Assembly: GCA_030428105.1 (NCBI GenBank)
Contig: JAUIBE010000018.1
Coordinates: 1-52,180, forward strand
Source of the DNA: Gammaproteobacteria bacterium
GTDB taxonomy: Bacteria; Pseudomonadota; Gammaproteobacteria; Xanthomonadales; SZUA-36
DNA: 52,180 bases
Direction of reading: 5' to 3'
Of this stretch, positions 21,756-30,243 are shown one piece after another. Within the stretch, counting starts at the first letter, position 1. Every line of letters begins with the position of its first letter. Position numbers and translations under genes: made by a program. The notes under the pieces were generated by a model. The model made no database searches, was not told the origin of the DNA, and worked only from the letters and a program-made list of their open reading frames with translations.

Positions 21756-24755
21756 TTAGCCCTGGTCGTCAGCAGTCAGTTCCTTCCATAGCCAGGCGTA
21801 GATCAGGGCTTCGTTGTAGGCGCTCTGGTTGAGATTGGCGGCGCCACCGTGCCCGCCCTCGATGTTCTCGTAATACACCACATCGTGGCCCTGGTCCTGC
21901 ATTTTCGCCACCATCTTGCGGGCATGCGCAGGATGCACTCGGTCATCTCGGGTCGAGGTGGTAAAGAATACCGTGGGGTAATCCGCTTCTGCGCTAACCA
22001 GGTGGTAAGGGGAATAATTCTGCAGGAATGCCCAATCATCGGTATCCGGATTGCCGTATTCCGCCATCCAGCTGGCGCCGGCCAGTAGCTTGTTGTATCG
22101 CTTCATGTCCAGCAGGGGCACCTGGCAAACCACGGCGTTGAACAGCTCGGGCCGTTGGACAAACACATTGCCGACGAGCAGCCCGCCGTTGCTGCCACCG
22201 CGAATACCGAGGTGGCGAGGGGAAGTCACTTTGCGCGCAATCAGGTCCTCGGCAATCGCGATAAAGTCGTCGTAGGCCTTCTGGCGGTTCTCCTTGAGTG
22301 CAGCCTGGTGCCATGCTGGCCCAAATTCGCCTCCGCCACGGATGTTGGCCATCACGTAAGCGCCGCCACGTGCCACCCAGCTGTTGCCCACGGTTGCCGA
22401 GTAAAACGGCTCATAGGAAACCTCAAAGCCGCCGTAGCCGTAGAGCAGGGTGGGCGTTTGGCCATTGGCCTTGTAGCCCCTGGGCAGCAGGAGGAAATAC
22501 GGAATCATGGTTCCATCGGCGGACTTTGCCTGGTGCTGCTCCACCGTGATGCCGCTGCTGTCAAAAAACTCGGGAAGTTGCCTGATCAGCTCAATCTCGC
22601 TTCCGCCATTTTTGGCCAGGTACAGACTGTCGGGGGTCAGGAAGTCTTCGTACTGGTAGTAGAAGTCATCATGTTGCTCGGAGGTGGTGGCAATCTGGAG
22701 CGCGCCCTCGGTCGGAAGCTCCAGCGGTTGCTCCACCCAGACACCATCTTGCAGTTCAAACCGCTGGACGCGGTTCTTGACCATGTCGAGCAAGAGCAGG
22801 AGCAAGTAGTTTTTGGTCTTGTGCACCGCACTGAGTGCATTGCGAGCCGATGGTTCGAACACGACCTGGAAATCCCGTTCACCCGCGATGAAGGACTCCA
22901 GGTCGATGGAAAGGAGGCTTCCCTGGCGATAGTTTTGTCCATCAACCTCCCAAGTGGCGCGCAACTGGACCAGCAACTGCCCTTTGTGCACAGCGTGAAT
23001 CTCGGCGCCCTCTGGCACGCCAAGATGGACGACTTCGTCTTCTCGCAAAAGGTTGTAGCTGTTGCGGAAGAATTCGGGCACATTGACGATGGTGTCGTGG
23101 CCGGTTTCGCCGTCCCAGATACGCTGCCCGTAAGAAAGGACATCGGTGGTCTTACCCTTGAACACGGTGTCGGCATCGCTGAGCGGTGTCCCGCGGCGCC
23201 ACAGCTTCACGGTATTGGGATATCCCGACTCGGTGACCGAGTCTGCTTCCTCCAGCGGCGTGCCCACGAACAGCGCATTTTCGTCGACCCAGGAAGTAAA
23301 AGACTTGGCCTCGGGCAGGGCAAAACCGTTCTCCACGAATGCCTTGGCCTCGGTATCAAACTCACGCTGCACGGTGGCGTCCGCGCCACCGCGGGATAGC
23401 GAGAGGATGCAAAGCCGTTCTTCGGGGTACAAGCAGGAGGCGCCTTTCCAGACCCAATTCTCGCCTTCGGCCTCGGCCAGGGCATCCAGGTCCAGCACCG
23501 TTTCCCAGTTGGGGTTTTCTTTGCTGTACTCCGCCGGTGTGGTGCGCCGCCACAGCCCGCGCTCATTTTTCGCATCGCGCCAGAAGTTGTAAACGTAGGC
23601 GCCACGGAATCCGGGCCGTGCTATGCGCTCGTTGGAATTGTAGATCTCGAGGTTGCGCTCATAGAGCTGCTTGAACACGGGCAGGGCTTCGATTTCGGGC
23701 AGCGAGCGGGCATTCTGCGACCTGGCCCATTCCAGGGCCTTGTCTGATTCGACCTCTTCCAGCCACAGGTAGGCATCTTCGGGCTCGCCTGCAAGACTGC
23801 TTACCCAGTCGGCCAGTACTTTCATTTGTGCTCCCTCCCTTTGCAGGTAGTTGGCTCCGCTGTAACCCCACCAGTCCCAGCAAGTGAGGGGATTTAGCGC
23901 TGATTGCGCTGCCTGGGGAAATGCAAGAACGATGTCGTTGGCCTCGGCCCAGGAGAGATATCCAGAATTCTCGATGAAGGCCATTCCGACCTGCTCCACG
24001 GACTGGGCACAACCGTGTAGGGCGAGGTGCAAAGCACAAGTCTGCTGCCCATCCCGGCACGCTGCAGGTATGTACAGCCATGCGGATGGCGAGAGTGTGA
24101 CTTCAGCGGCCCCGGGTAGCGTCACTTCAATTGCTTGTTGGGTCGCCGTGGTGCCGGGCTGTTCAAGGTCGTCGTACAAGTGCATTAGAATTTGACCAGC
24201 GGCGTCGTAACCGCAGGCGCCGATCCAGGGCGCCTCAGAGGTGGTGCAGTCGCTTCCCTGGTCCTCGGTGGGAAAGGTGTGAGCCGCTTCCACGTCAGTG
24301 ATGTAAGTGATGTTGGCGGGGCCGACAAAACTGGAATAGAAACCTGCCAGGGCGTCGCCGACACCACGCGCGACCGCTGCATCCTGGGCGCCGTGAAACA
24401 GCCACACGCGGTCATCCGATAGAAGCTTTGGGTCACCGACAGCAGATTGCGTCGCAAAGTCTTTGGCAGCGGCCAGAAGTTCGTCCAGCGGAAACGGGTC
24501 GGGCGCAGTGGCAATACACCGAGCAAAGGCGGTTGCCACCTCGCCCGCCGCGCAGCCGTAGGGCGCGCCGGCAATGATGCCCGCGCCGGAAAACAGGTCG
24601 GGATAGGCGATGTGCAACTGGTGGGCCATCGAGCCGCCCGAAGAAATGCCGGAAACGGTGATCTTTTCGGGGTCGATGTTCAGTTCGGGGGGGGCTTCGG
24701 CGAGAGCCTGGAGCGAGAAAGCCAGTGCGAACAACGCTGTCGTGATTCGTGTCAT
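21756..24755 (-). CDS. Fusion of PHB-depolymerase-like esterase and prolyl oligopeptidase (S9A)
   Basis: 999-residue secreted protein with two alpha/beta-hydrolase units in one frame. A signal peptide (1-19, cleavage near ALA-E) leads to a single-domain poly(3-hydroxybutyrate) depolymerase-like module. Its triad fits that family: Ser38 in GISSG, Asp125 in 'HGAQDAAV' and His159 in 'AAHTFPT'; the module continues to 'CWDWWGYSGANYLQREGAQM'. At about 321-327 it passes straight into the prolyl oligopeptidase N-terminus ('AYLWLEEVESDKALEWARSQN'), then a beta-propeller, then the peptidase domain with Ser855 in GGSNGG, Asp937/938 in DDRVHP and His969 in EGGHGG. Normally these are separate proteins of about 320 and 680 residues. 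Both triads look intact, so it may degrade both polyesters and short peptides outside the cytoplasm. Confidence 0.85.
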   Translation of the reverse strand: MTRITTALFALAFSLQALAEAPPELNIDPEKITVSGISSGGSMAHQLHIAYPDLFSGAGIIAGAPYGCAAGEVATAFARCIATAPDPFPLDELLAAAKDFATQSAVGDPKLLSDDRVWLFHGAQDAAVARGVGDALAGFYSSFVGPANITYITDVEAAHTFPTEDQGSDCTTSEAPWIGACGYDAAGQILMHLYDDLEQPGTTATQQAIEVTLPGAAEVTLSPSAWLYIPAACRDGQQTCALHLALHGCAQSVEQVGMAFIENSGYLSWAEANDIVLAFPQAAQSALNPLTCWDWWGYSGANYLQREGAQMKVLADWVSSLAGEPEDAYLWLEEVESDKALEWARSQNARSLPEIEALPVFKQLYERNLEIYNSNERIARPGFRGAYVYNFWRDAKNERGLWRRTTPAEYSKENPNWETVLDLDALAEAEGENWVWKGASCLYPEERLCILSLSRGGADATVQREFDTEAKAFVENGFALPEAKSFTSWVDENALFVGTPLEEADSVTESGYPNTVKLWRRGTPLSDADTVFKGKTTDVLSYGQRIWDGETGHDTIVNVPEFFRNSYNLLREDEVVHLGVPEGAEIHAVHKGQLLVQLRATWEVDGQNYRQGSLLSIDLESFIAGERDFQVVFEPSARNALSAVHKTKNYLLLLLLDMVKNRVQRFELQDGVWVEQPLELPTEGALQIATTSEQHDDFYYQYEDFLTPDSLYLAKNGGSEIELIRQLPEFFDSSGITVEQHQAKSADGTMIPYFLLLPRGYKANGQTPTLLYGYGGFEVSYEPFYSATVGNSWVARGGAYVMANIRGGGEFGPAWHQAALKENRQKAYDDFIAIAEDLIARKVTSPRHLGIRGGSNGGLLVGNVFVQRPELFNAVVCQVPLLDMKRYNKLLAGASWMAEYGNPDTDDWAFLQNYSPYHLVSAEADYPTVFFTTSTRDDRVHPAHARKMVAKMQDQGHDVVYYENIEGGHGGAANLNQSAYNEALIYAWLWKELTADDQG

Positions 24756-24838
24756 GGGTATGCCGGTTGGGGAAAAACGGAAATTCTAACTGATGCGAGC
24801 GGGATTACAGGGGGGCAAAGGTCACACCGGGGCAAAAA

Positions 24839-24866
24839 AAACGGCCCGGGAATTCCCGGGCCGTTT
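24839..24866 (-). terminator. Strong intrinsic terminator after the IPTL-CTERM gene
   Basis: A perfect 28-base palindrome (arms AAACGGCCCGGGAA and its complement) sits about 70 bases past the stop of the minus-strand gene at 24935. In that direction the stem runs into eight T residues (complement of 24834-24841), the classic intrinsic terminator form. It isolates the surface protein from the esterase/peptidase gene downstream. Confidence 0.88.
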
Positions 24867-24934
24867 CTGGTCTTTCTACAGGAGCAGGTTCAAGCCTGCG
24901 GTCTTTCTGCGCGAGGCGCCGCTCCTACGTGCTT

Positions 24935-26311
24935 TTAGACAAAGCGACGTACTGCTACGAAGCCCATGCCCAGCATGACGAGGACGAGAACGCCCAGGCC
25001 GTACTGGCTCAGTGTCGGGATGCCTTCGTACAGACGCGTGTTGTAGATGGTGCAGGAAGCGCCCTGGCCCGGCCATACGATCAGGTCCTGGCACTCGCTG
25101 TCATCAATTTCCACGCCGCCGTCAGCAACCATCACCTCGGTGATGTCACACACGGTGCCGTTTTCCCAATCCGGGTAGACGAAGAAGGAATCGGTTGCCG
25201 GGTTGCCGAAGAAGTCCAGTCGACCGGAGCAGGTGTCTACTTCACCGAAGAAGACATTGCAGAATGCGGTGTTGGAGCAGGTCCATTCCGCTTCAGCAAT
25301 GTTCTGGCCGTTGAACTGCGGGTTCTCGTCGATCCACATCTTGGTGACTTCAACTTCAACGTCGTCGAGGGAGTTGGTCACCAAACAGGCGTACTGTCCG
25401 CCGGAGAGGTCTGCCCATGAGCAGCTGTCTGCGCTGATGCCGTCGCCGTCGTCGTAGCTGGCGGAGTAGCCTGCCGGTACGTCTTCGGTGATGGTGCAGT
25501 CGAGTTCGCCCTGGGTGAAGTCGGTGACCACGAAGTTGATCGGGTCGCCTTCAGCCACACCGATGGTCTGCTCAAGCGGCAGGCCGGTGTTACAGCTCAG
25601 GGTCATTTCGACTTCTGCAGTGTTGCCGTCGTCGAAATCCTTGACGGCGAGGAAACGCGCTTCTGCCGGCGGCTCGGCGCCTTCCAGGGAAACGTCGTCG
25701 ACGAAAAAGTTGGAGCCGCCCAGGTTGTTGGCAAAGATTTCGCTGTGGAATTCGATGGTATGAACGCCACCGTCAGCATAGGCACCCACGTCCACGGTCT
25801 GCTCGGAATAACCCAGAACACCGCAGAGGGGAGAACTGCCGTCAATCAAGAACACCTGGTTGCCGTCCACCGTGACTTCCATGTAGTCGCTGGCGGAATC
25901 GCAAACAATGGCTTCAAGATAGAAGGTCAGCGTTGCCGCACCGCCGGCCGGGAAGGTAACGGCCTGGCTAACAGAGCCTTCTTCCACCGCGGCAATGCCG
26001 CCGAACCATGCCCACCATTCGCCCGAGTTTGGGCCAGTGCCGGTTCCGGTGCCACACAGGCCAACGGTGCAAAGTGGCGAGCCAAAGGTAGCTGAAAACT
26101 CGTTCCAGTTTGGGTTCGGCGAGCCGGCTTCAAAACCGCCATCAGCTACGTGTTCAGCGCCGTCAGGCGTAGCAATAAAGCCAGCGCTGTCAGCGTTCAA
26201 CACCTCGGGAGAATCGGGGGTGTTTGCTGCACGATCCTGCGCCACGGCAACGGCCGAGAAAGCACAAGAAACAGCAATCGCAGTCAAGCTGCGAGGATTC
26301 AGGATTCGCAT
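24935..26311 (-). CDS. IPTL-CTERM sorted surface protein
   Basis: 458-residue exported protein. The N-terminal signal peptide ends near AVA-Q (residue 25). A Gly/Asp-rich beta-sandwich of about 170 residues follows ('HVADGGFEAGSPNPNWNEFS' ... 'GGSNFFVDDVSLEG'), resembling carbohydrate-binding/MAM-like modules, then two Cys-containing immunoglobulin- or DUF11-like repeats. The last 28 residues begin IPTLSQYG at about 431 and continue with a hydrophobic helix and a final Arg-Arg pair. This is the IPTL-CTERM sorting signal, cleaved in other species by the exosortase XrtH. No exosortase gene lies in the window. Paired Cys and low Lys content suit an extracellular location. It has its own promoter and a strong terminator. 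Confidence 0.85.
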   Translation of the reverse strand: MRILNPRSLTAIAVSCAFSAVAVAQDRAANTPDSPEVLNADSAGFIATPDGAEHVADGGFEAGSPNPNWNEFSATFGSPLCTVGLCGTGTGTGPNSGEWWAWFGGIAAVEEGSVSQAVTFPAGGAATLTFYLEAIVCDSASDYMEVTVDGNQVFLIDGSSPLCGVLGYSEQTVDVGAYADGGVHTIEFHSEIFANNLGGSNFFVDDVSLEGAEPPAEARFLAVKDFDDGNTAEVEMTLSCNTGLPLEQTIGVAEGDPINFVVTDFTQGELDCTITEDVPAGYSASYDDGDGISADSCSWADLSGGQYACLVTNSLDDVEVEVTKMWIDENPQFNGQNIAEAEWTCSNTAFCNVFFGEVDTCSGRLDFFGNPATDSFFVYPDWENGTVCDITEVMVADGGVEIDDSECQDLIVWPGQGASCTIYNTRLYEGIPTLSQYGLGVLVLVMLGMGFVAVRRFV

Positions 26312-26338
26312 TACGGGCTCCTTGGTTAATTTGTTTTC

Positions 26339-26358
26339 ACTGCACCATCCAGTGCAGT
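26339..26358. repeat. Small inverted repeat in the leader of the IPTL-CTERM gene
   Basis: ACTGCAC and GTGCAGT (7-base arms, 6-base loop) lie between the predicted promoter and the start of the surface protein gene, 28 bases before the start codon. This could be a leader hairpin or a dyad binding site. No partner gene is evident. Confidence 0.35.
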
Positions 26359-26377
26359 TGGATTCACTCCGGGACCA

Positions 26378-26407
26378 ATTTTAAACAATGTAAGAGTATG
26401 TATACAA
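26378..26407 (-). promoter_or_regulatory. Candidate promoter for the IPTL-CTERM gene
   Basis: On the minus strand TTGTAT (complement of 26402-26407) and TAAAAT (complement of 26378-26383) are 18 bases apart in a conspicuously AT-rich patch, 67 bases before the start codon. It lies just after the murU stop and separates this gene from the murU/amgK operon. Confidence 0.45.
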
Positions 26408-26446
26408 GGGCAAATAAGGCAAAGCGCTTTTCTGTTGGCGCCAGGT

Positions 26447-27100
26447 TTAGCGCGCTCGTGCCGATTCCAGGCGCGCCGGGGTTCCGGCATCATTCCAGTA
26501 GCCCCGGTGCCACTCACCGGTTACCAGGTGATTATCGACCGCCTCGCGCAGTGTTGGCACCACCGAAAAGCGTCCTGGCTCGCAGCTGGCAAACAGCCGC
26601 GGGTGGTACACGGAGATGCCGCTGAAGGTGCCCATGGCGGGCCCCTGGTTTGTGACCCGCGCGCCCTGAAGGGAAAAGTCGCCCGCGGGGTTGTGTTCCG
26701 GGTTGGCAACCAGCACCAGGTGCGCCCAGTCACACTTCACCGCGCGCAGCCGGGAAAACGGGTAATCGGTAACCACGTCGCCATTGATCACGGCAAACGG
26801 CGCATCGCCCAGCAAATCCAGTGCCTGGAAGATGCCGCCGCCGGTTTCCAGCGCGCCTTCCGGCTCCCTTGAGTAAGCGATGTTTACGCCAAAGCGCCCA
26901 CCGCCGCCCAGCGTATCTTCGATCTGCTGGCCCAGGTGACTGACGTTGATCACCAACTCGCGGAATCCCGCGTTAGCGAGTGATTCAATGTGGTGTTCGA
27001 TCATCGGCTTTCCACCAATTTCAAGCAGCGGCTTGGGCGTGGTGTCGGTCAGCGGCCGCAGGCGTTCGCCCCGGCCGGCGGCCAGGATCATGGCGCGCAT
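26447..27100 (-). CDS. murU: N-acetylmuramate alpha-1-phosphate uridylyltransferase MurU
   Basis: Nucleotidyltransferase that joins UTP to MurNAc-1-phosphate to give UDP-MurNAc in the peptidoglycan recycling route described in Pseudomonas. The 217 residues carry the NTP-binding signature 'ILAAGRGERLRPLTDTTPKPL', then 'INVSHLGQQIEDTLGGGGRFG', 'LETGGGIFQALDLLGDAPF', the metal-binding 'VINGDVVTDY' and 'GTFSGISVYHPRLF'. It is highly similar along its length to P. putida MurU (about 223 aa). The start overlaps the end of amgK by 13 bases, which supports the pathway assignment over a generic sugar nucleotidyltransferase. Confidence 0.92.
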   Translation of the reverse strand: MRAMILAAGRGERLRPLTDTTPKPLLEIGGKPMIEHHIESLANAGFRELVINVSHLGQQIEDTLGGGGRFGVNIAYSREPEGALETGGGIFQALDLLGDAPFAVINGDVVTDYPFSRLRAVKCDWAHLVLVANPEHNPAGDFSLQGARVTNQGPAMGTFSGISVYHPRLFASCEPGRFSVVPTLREAVDNHLVTGEWHRGYWNDAGTPARLESARAR

Positions 27101-28083
27101 GATGGTTCCTGGAGAATGGCGTGGAATTCCTCGAACTCGGGGTAGCGGGGCAGCACATCAAGCAGGTATTGGTAGAACATCGGGATCATTTCCAGGTAGC
27201 CCTGTTTGCCGTCACGGTACTTCAGGCGCGCAAAGATGCCCACCACCTTGAGGTTTCTCTGCAGGCCCATCAGGTCGCACTGACGAGTCCAGGTTGGCAG
27301 GTCAGCCGGTGGCACCAGGCGATCGTGCATCTGGGCCATCCAATGCTCAATCTGGTTCCGGGGCCAGTGGATGTAGCGGTCCCAGGCCAGGGAGATAAAG
27401 TCGTAGCTCAACGGGCCGCGCACGCCATCCTGGAAGTCGATCACGCCGGGCAGCTGGTCTTTTCGCCAAAGCAGGTTGCAGGAGTGGAAATCGCGGTGGA
27501 CGAACACCTGGGGTTGCTCCTGCGCGCTGGACAGGAGCTCCTCGCAAAGTGCACGCCAGGTTTGCTGTTCGGCTTCGCTGAACGGTCTTTTGCGATGATG
27601 GGACAGGTACCAGTCGGGAAAAAGGTCCAGTTCCTGCTGCAAGCGATCGGCGTCATACTCCGGCAGGCCTTCGCAATCGACGTCCCGCGCCATGAGCGCC
27701 AAGACATCAAACAGGGCGGAGAAGTGTTCATTCACGGTCTGTTCGCTTAGCAGGCCCTTGTAGAGCGTGTCGCCCAGGTCTTCCAGCAGTCCAAAACCCT
27801 GGTCGAGATCAAAAGCAATGATTTCTGGCGCGCAGATGCCGGCGTTCCGCAGGCGCTTCGCAATGTCGATAAACGGCCGGGAGTCTTCCTGGGCTGGCGG
27901 TGCGTCCATCAGGATCAGGCTGGTGTTGTCGCTGGTGCGGAGCCTGAAATAGCGGCGGAAGCTGGCATCGCCAGAAACCGGGGCCGCTTTCAAGTTGTTT
28001 TCGCCTAGCGTTTGTTGGGCCCAGGCGAGGGCCTGGGTGAGGCGTTGATCCGGGGTTTCTGCGGGCATGGGGGCATTCTGCAC
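27088..28083 (-). CDS. amgK: N-acetylmuramate/N-acetylglucosamine kinase AmgK
   Basis: Anomeric sugar kinase of the aminoglycoside-phosphotransferase fold, which makes MurNAc-1-phosphate for MurU. The 331 residues include the N-lobe 'APVSGDASFRRYFRL', the catalytic Brenner motif 'VFVHRDFHSCNLL' and the metal-binding 'GVIDFQDGVRGPLSYD'. Together with MurU it lets the cell rebuild UDP-MurNAc without MurA. The frame offers two starts, ATG complementary to 28081-28083 or five codons later. It is divergent from the SUF regulator with 121 bases between them; in Pseudomonas the neighbour is lptD/surA instead. Confidence 0.92.
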   Translation of the reverse strand: MQNAPMPAETPDQRLTQALAWAQQTLGENNLKAAPVSGDASFRRYFRLRTSDNTSLILMDAPPAQEDSRPFIDIAKRLRNAGICAPEIIAFDLDQGFGLLEDLGDTLYKGLLSEQTVNEHFSALFDVLALMARDVDCEGLPEYDADRLQQELDLFPDWYLSHHRKRPFSEAEQQTWRALCEELLSSAQEQPQVFVHRDFHSCNLLWRKDQLPGVIDFQDGVRGPLSYDFISLAWDRYIHWPRNQIEHWMAQMHDRLVPPADLPTWTRQCDLMGLQRNLKVVGIFARLKYRDGKQGYLEMIPMFYQYLLDVLPRYPEFEEFHAILQEPSCAP

Positions 28084-28127
28084 GAGGGACGTGCTTGTTT
28101 AAACCAACGTTGCCGTTCTGCTGCTGC

Positions 28128-28156
28128 TTTAAATAGTACCGTCGTGGTACTATATA
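28128..28156 (+). promoter_or_regulatory. Promoter and dyad operator of the SUF operon
   Basis: TTTAAA (28128-28133) and TATATA (28151-28156) are spaced by 17 bases and form a plausible sigma-70 promoter. Between them is a perfect dyad, ATAGTACC (28133-28140) and GGTACTAT (28146-28153) with a 5-base centre. It is a good candidate for the site of the Rrf2 regulator encoded just downstream, since a dimer there would block polymerase. It lies about 50 bases before the regulator's start codon. Confidence 0.6.
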
Positions 28157-28204
28157 TACGGTTGTATGGCAGATTTCGCCCTTGAACGCCTTCGGTAACC
28201 TGGA

Positions 28205-28675
28205 ATGCTTCGAATCAGCAAAATGACCGACTACGCCATCCTGGCCATGGTTGAACTGGCGCGGGACGGCGGCATATTGAGCGCACAGCGGCTGGCCGAG
28301 CGCACCCAGGTGGAAACGCCGACGGTGAGCAAAGTGCTCAAGCTGCTGGCCAGCGCCGGGTTGGTCACATCCAGCCGGGGCGCCAATGGCGGATACAAGG
28401 TCGCGCGGCGGGCCGGTGAGATTAACGTGGCAGAAATTATCTCTGCCATCGAAGGCCCCATTGCGATGACGGAGTGCAGCGTCGAGCAGGGCCTTTGCAG
28501 CGTGGAGCACAACTGCTCAATGCGCAGCAATTGGCAGCGCATCAGCGTGGCGGTGGCGCGCGCTCTGCAGGATGTGAGCCTGGCGGAAATGACCATGCCG
28601 ATGCGTTTTGACAAGTCGGCGTTGCGCATAGCCACCCTGAACAGCGAAATGAACACAGAAGATAAGCGGATTTGA
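28205..28675 (+). CDS. Rrf2 family SUF iron-sulfur assembly regulator
   Basis: Cytoplasmic IscR-like repressor, 156 residues. An N-terminal winged helix-turn-helix ('[17 protein letters not shown]', '[29 protein letters not shown]', wing '[12 protein letters not shown]') is followed by a dimerisation helix. Between them three cysteines (C91, C98, C104 in '[16 protein letters not shown]') have the spacing that binds an iron-sulfur cluster in this family. It is the first gene of the suf operon, 2 bases before sufB, the usual place of the 'SUF system regulator' group. It probably senses cluster demand and represses its own operon through the dyad at 28133-28153. Confidence 0.93.
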   Translation: MLRISKMTDYAILAMVELARDGGILSAQRLAERTQVETPTVSKVLKLLASAGLVTSSRGANGGYKVARRAGEINVAEIISAIEGPIAMTECSVEQGLCSVEHNCSMRSNWQRISVAVARALQDVSLAEMTMPMRFDKSALRIATLNSEMNTEDKRI

Positions 28676-28677
28676 CC

Positions 28678-30159
28678 ATGACCACGGAAATTGAATTACA
28701 GGCCCCGGCAGGGGCAGCAGAAGACTCCGTGGTGGATGACTTTGTCAGCCGCAAATATCGCCACGGCTTTGTTACCGATATCGAGTCGGAGTCCGCGCCC
28801 CCGGGGCTGAACGAAGACACGGTGCGCTGGATCTCGGCGCGCAAGAAAGAACCGGCGTGGTTGCTGGAATGGCGACTCAAGGCGCTTCAGCAATGGCAGA
28901 AGATGCCGCAGCCGGACTGGGCCCACCTGCAAATCGACCCCATCGATTTCCAGGCCATTTCGTATTTCTCCGCGCCCAAGTCCGACAAGGACCGGCCGCA
29001 AAGCCTGGACGAGGTCGACCCCAAGCTGCTGGAAACCTACGACAAGCTGGGCGTGCCTTTGCATGAACGTGCCCGCCTGGCTGGCGTGGCCGTGGATGCA
29101 GTGTTCGATTCGGTTTCAGTCGGCACCACTTTCAAGAAGGAGCTGAAGGAGGCCGGGGTGATTTTCTGCTCGTTCTCCGAGGCGGTACAGGATTACCCGG
29201 AACTGGTGCGCAAGTACCTGGGCAGCGTGGTGCCCACCCGCGACAATTATTTCGCCGCGCTCAATTCAGCAGTGTTCTCGGATGGCAGCTTCGTATTTGT
29301 GCCCAAAGGTGTGCGCTGCCCGATGGAACTGAGCACCTACTTCCGTATCAACGCGGCCGAGACCGGCCAGTTCGAGCGCACCCTGGTGATTGCGGAAGAC
29401 GCCAGCTACGTGAGCTACCTGGAAGGCTGCACTGCGCCGATGCGCGATGAGAACCAGCTTCATGCCGCGGTGGTTGAGCTGGTGGCCCTGGAAGACGCCG
29501 AGATCAAGTACTCGACGGTGCAGAACTGGTACCCCGGCGACGAGAACGGCCAGGGCGGCATTTACAACTTCGTCACCAAGCGTGGCGATTGCCGCGGCGA
29601 CCGTTCACGCATTTCCTGGACCCAGGTGGAAACCGGTTCGGCGATTACCTGGAAGTATCCAAGCTGCGTCCTGCGCGGCGATGACACGCGTGGCGAGTTC
29701 TACTCGGTGGCGCTGACCAATAATTATCAGCAGGCCGATACCGGCACCAAGATGATCCACCTGGGCAAGAACACGCGCAGCAAGATCATCTCCAAGGGCA
29801 TCTCCGCCGGGCATGGCCAGAACAGCTATCGCGGCCTGGTGAAAGTGGGCCAGAAGGCCGACAACGCGCGCAATTTCACCCAGTGTGATTCGATGCTGAT
29901 CGGCAAAAAATGCGGCGCCCACACTTTCCCCTACATCGAGGTCGGCAACCGCACGGCCAAAATTGAACACGAAGCGACTACCTCGCGGATCGGCGAGGAC
30001 CAACTTTTTTATTGCCTGCAGCGCGGTATCTCAGAAGAGGACGCGGTTTCAATGATCGTCGACGGCTTCTGCAAACAGGTATTCCGCGAATTGCCGATGG
30101 AGTTCGCGGTGGAAGCCAAGGCGCTGCTGGAAGTCAGTCTTGAAGGAGCAGTTGGATGA
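28678..30159 (+). CDS. sufB: Fe-S cluster assembly protein SufB
   Basis: Scaffold subunit of the cytoplasmic SufBC2D complex on which iron-sulfur clusters are built. The 493 residues match the family throughout: '[27 protein letters not shown]', '[17 protein letters not shown]', '[40 protein letters not shown]' and '[20 protein letters not shown]', with the conserved Cys and the C-terminal helix '[12 protein letters not shown]'. I chose the ATG at 28678, 2 bases after the regulator's stop. The palindromic element at 30161 begins 1 base after the stop. Confidence 0.95.
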   Translation: MTTEIELQAPAGAAEDSVVDDFVSRKYRHGFVTDIESESAPPGLNEDTVRWISARKKEPAWLLEWRLKALQQWQKMPQPDWAHLQIDPIDFQAISYFSAPKSDKDRPQSLDEVDPKLLETYDKLGVPLHERARLAGVAVDAVFDSVSVGTTFKKELKEAGVIFCSFSEAVQDYPELVRKYLGSVVPTRDNYFAALNSAVFSDGSFVFVPKGVRCPMELSTYFRINAAETGQFERTLVIAEDASYVSYLEGCTAPMRDENQLHAAVVELVALEDAEIKYSTVQNWYPGDENGQGGIYNFVTKRGDCRGDRSRISWTQVETGSAITWKYPSCVLRGDDTRGEFYSVALTNNYQQADTGTKMIHLGKNTRSKIISKGISAGHGQNSYRGLVKVGQKADNARNFTQCDSMLIGKKCGAHTFPYIEVGNRTAKIEHEATTSRIGEDQLFYCLQRGISEEDAVSMIVDGFCKQVFRELPMEFAVEAKALLEVSLEGAVG

Positions 30160-30160
30160 A

Positions 30161-30229
30161 TGGGGTCAGAGTAAAGTGCCAGAGTCACCGGGCTTATCAC
30201 CCTGACTCTGGCACTTTACTCTGACCCCA
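30161..30229. repeat. REP-like palindromic element between sufB and sufC
   Basis: Two perfect 27-base inverted arms (30161-30187 and 30203-30229) enclose a 15-base loop and start TGGGGTCAGAGTAAAGTG. This outer sequence matches the palindromic repeats that accompany REP-associated tyrosine transposases in many Proteobacteria. It fills nearly the whole 84-base gap between sufB and sufC, which is otherwise unusually wide for this operon. No transposase gene is present, so if mobile it depends on one elsewhere. As RNA it would fold into a very stable hairpin. Confidence 0.85.
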
Positions 30230-30243
30230 ATACTGAGAGGTTT

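Noticed and set aside
30161-30229. The palindrome as a normal intrinsic terminator of sufB
   Set aside because: No T-run follows the stem, sufC and the rest of the operon must be expressed, and the outer sequence is that of a dispersed REP-type repeat.
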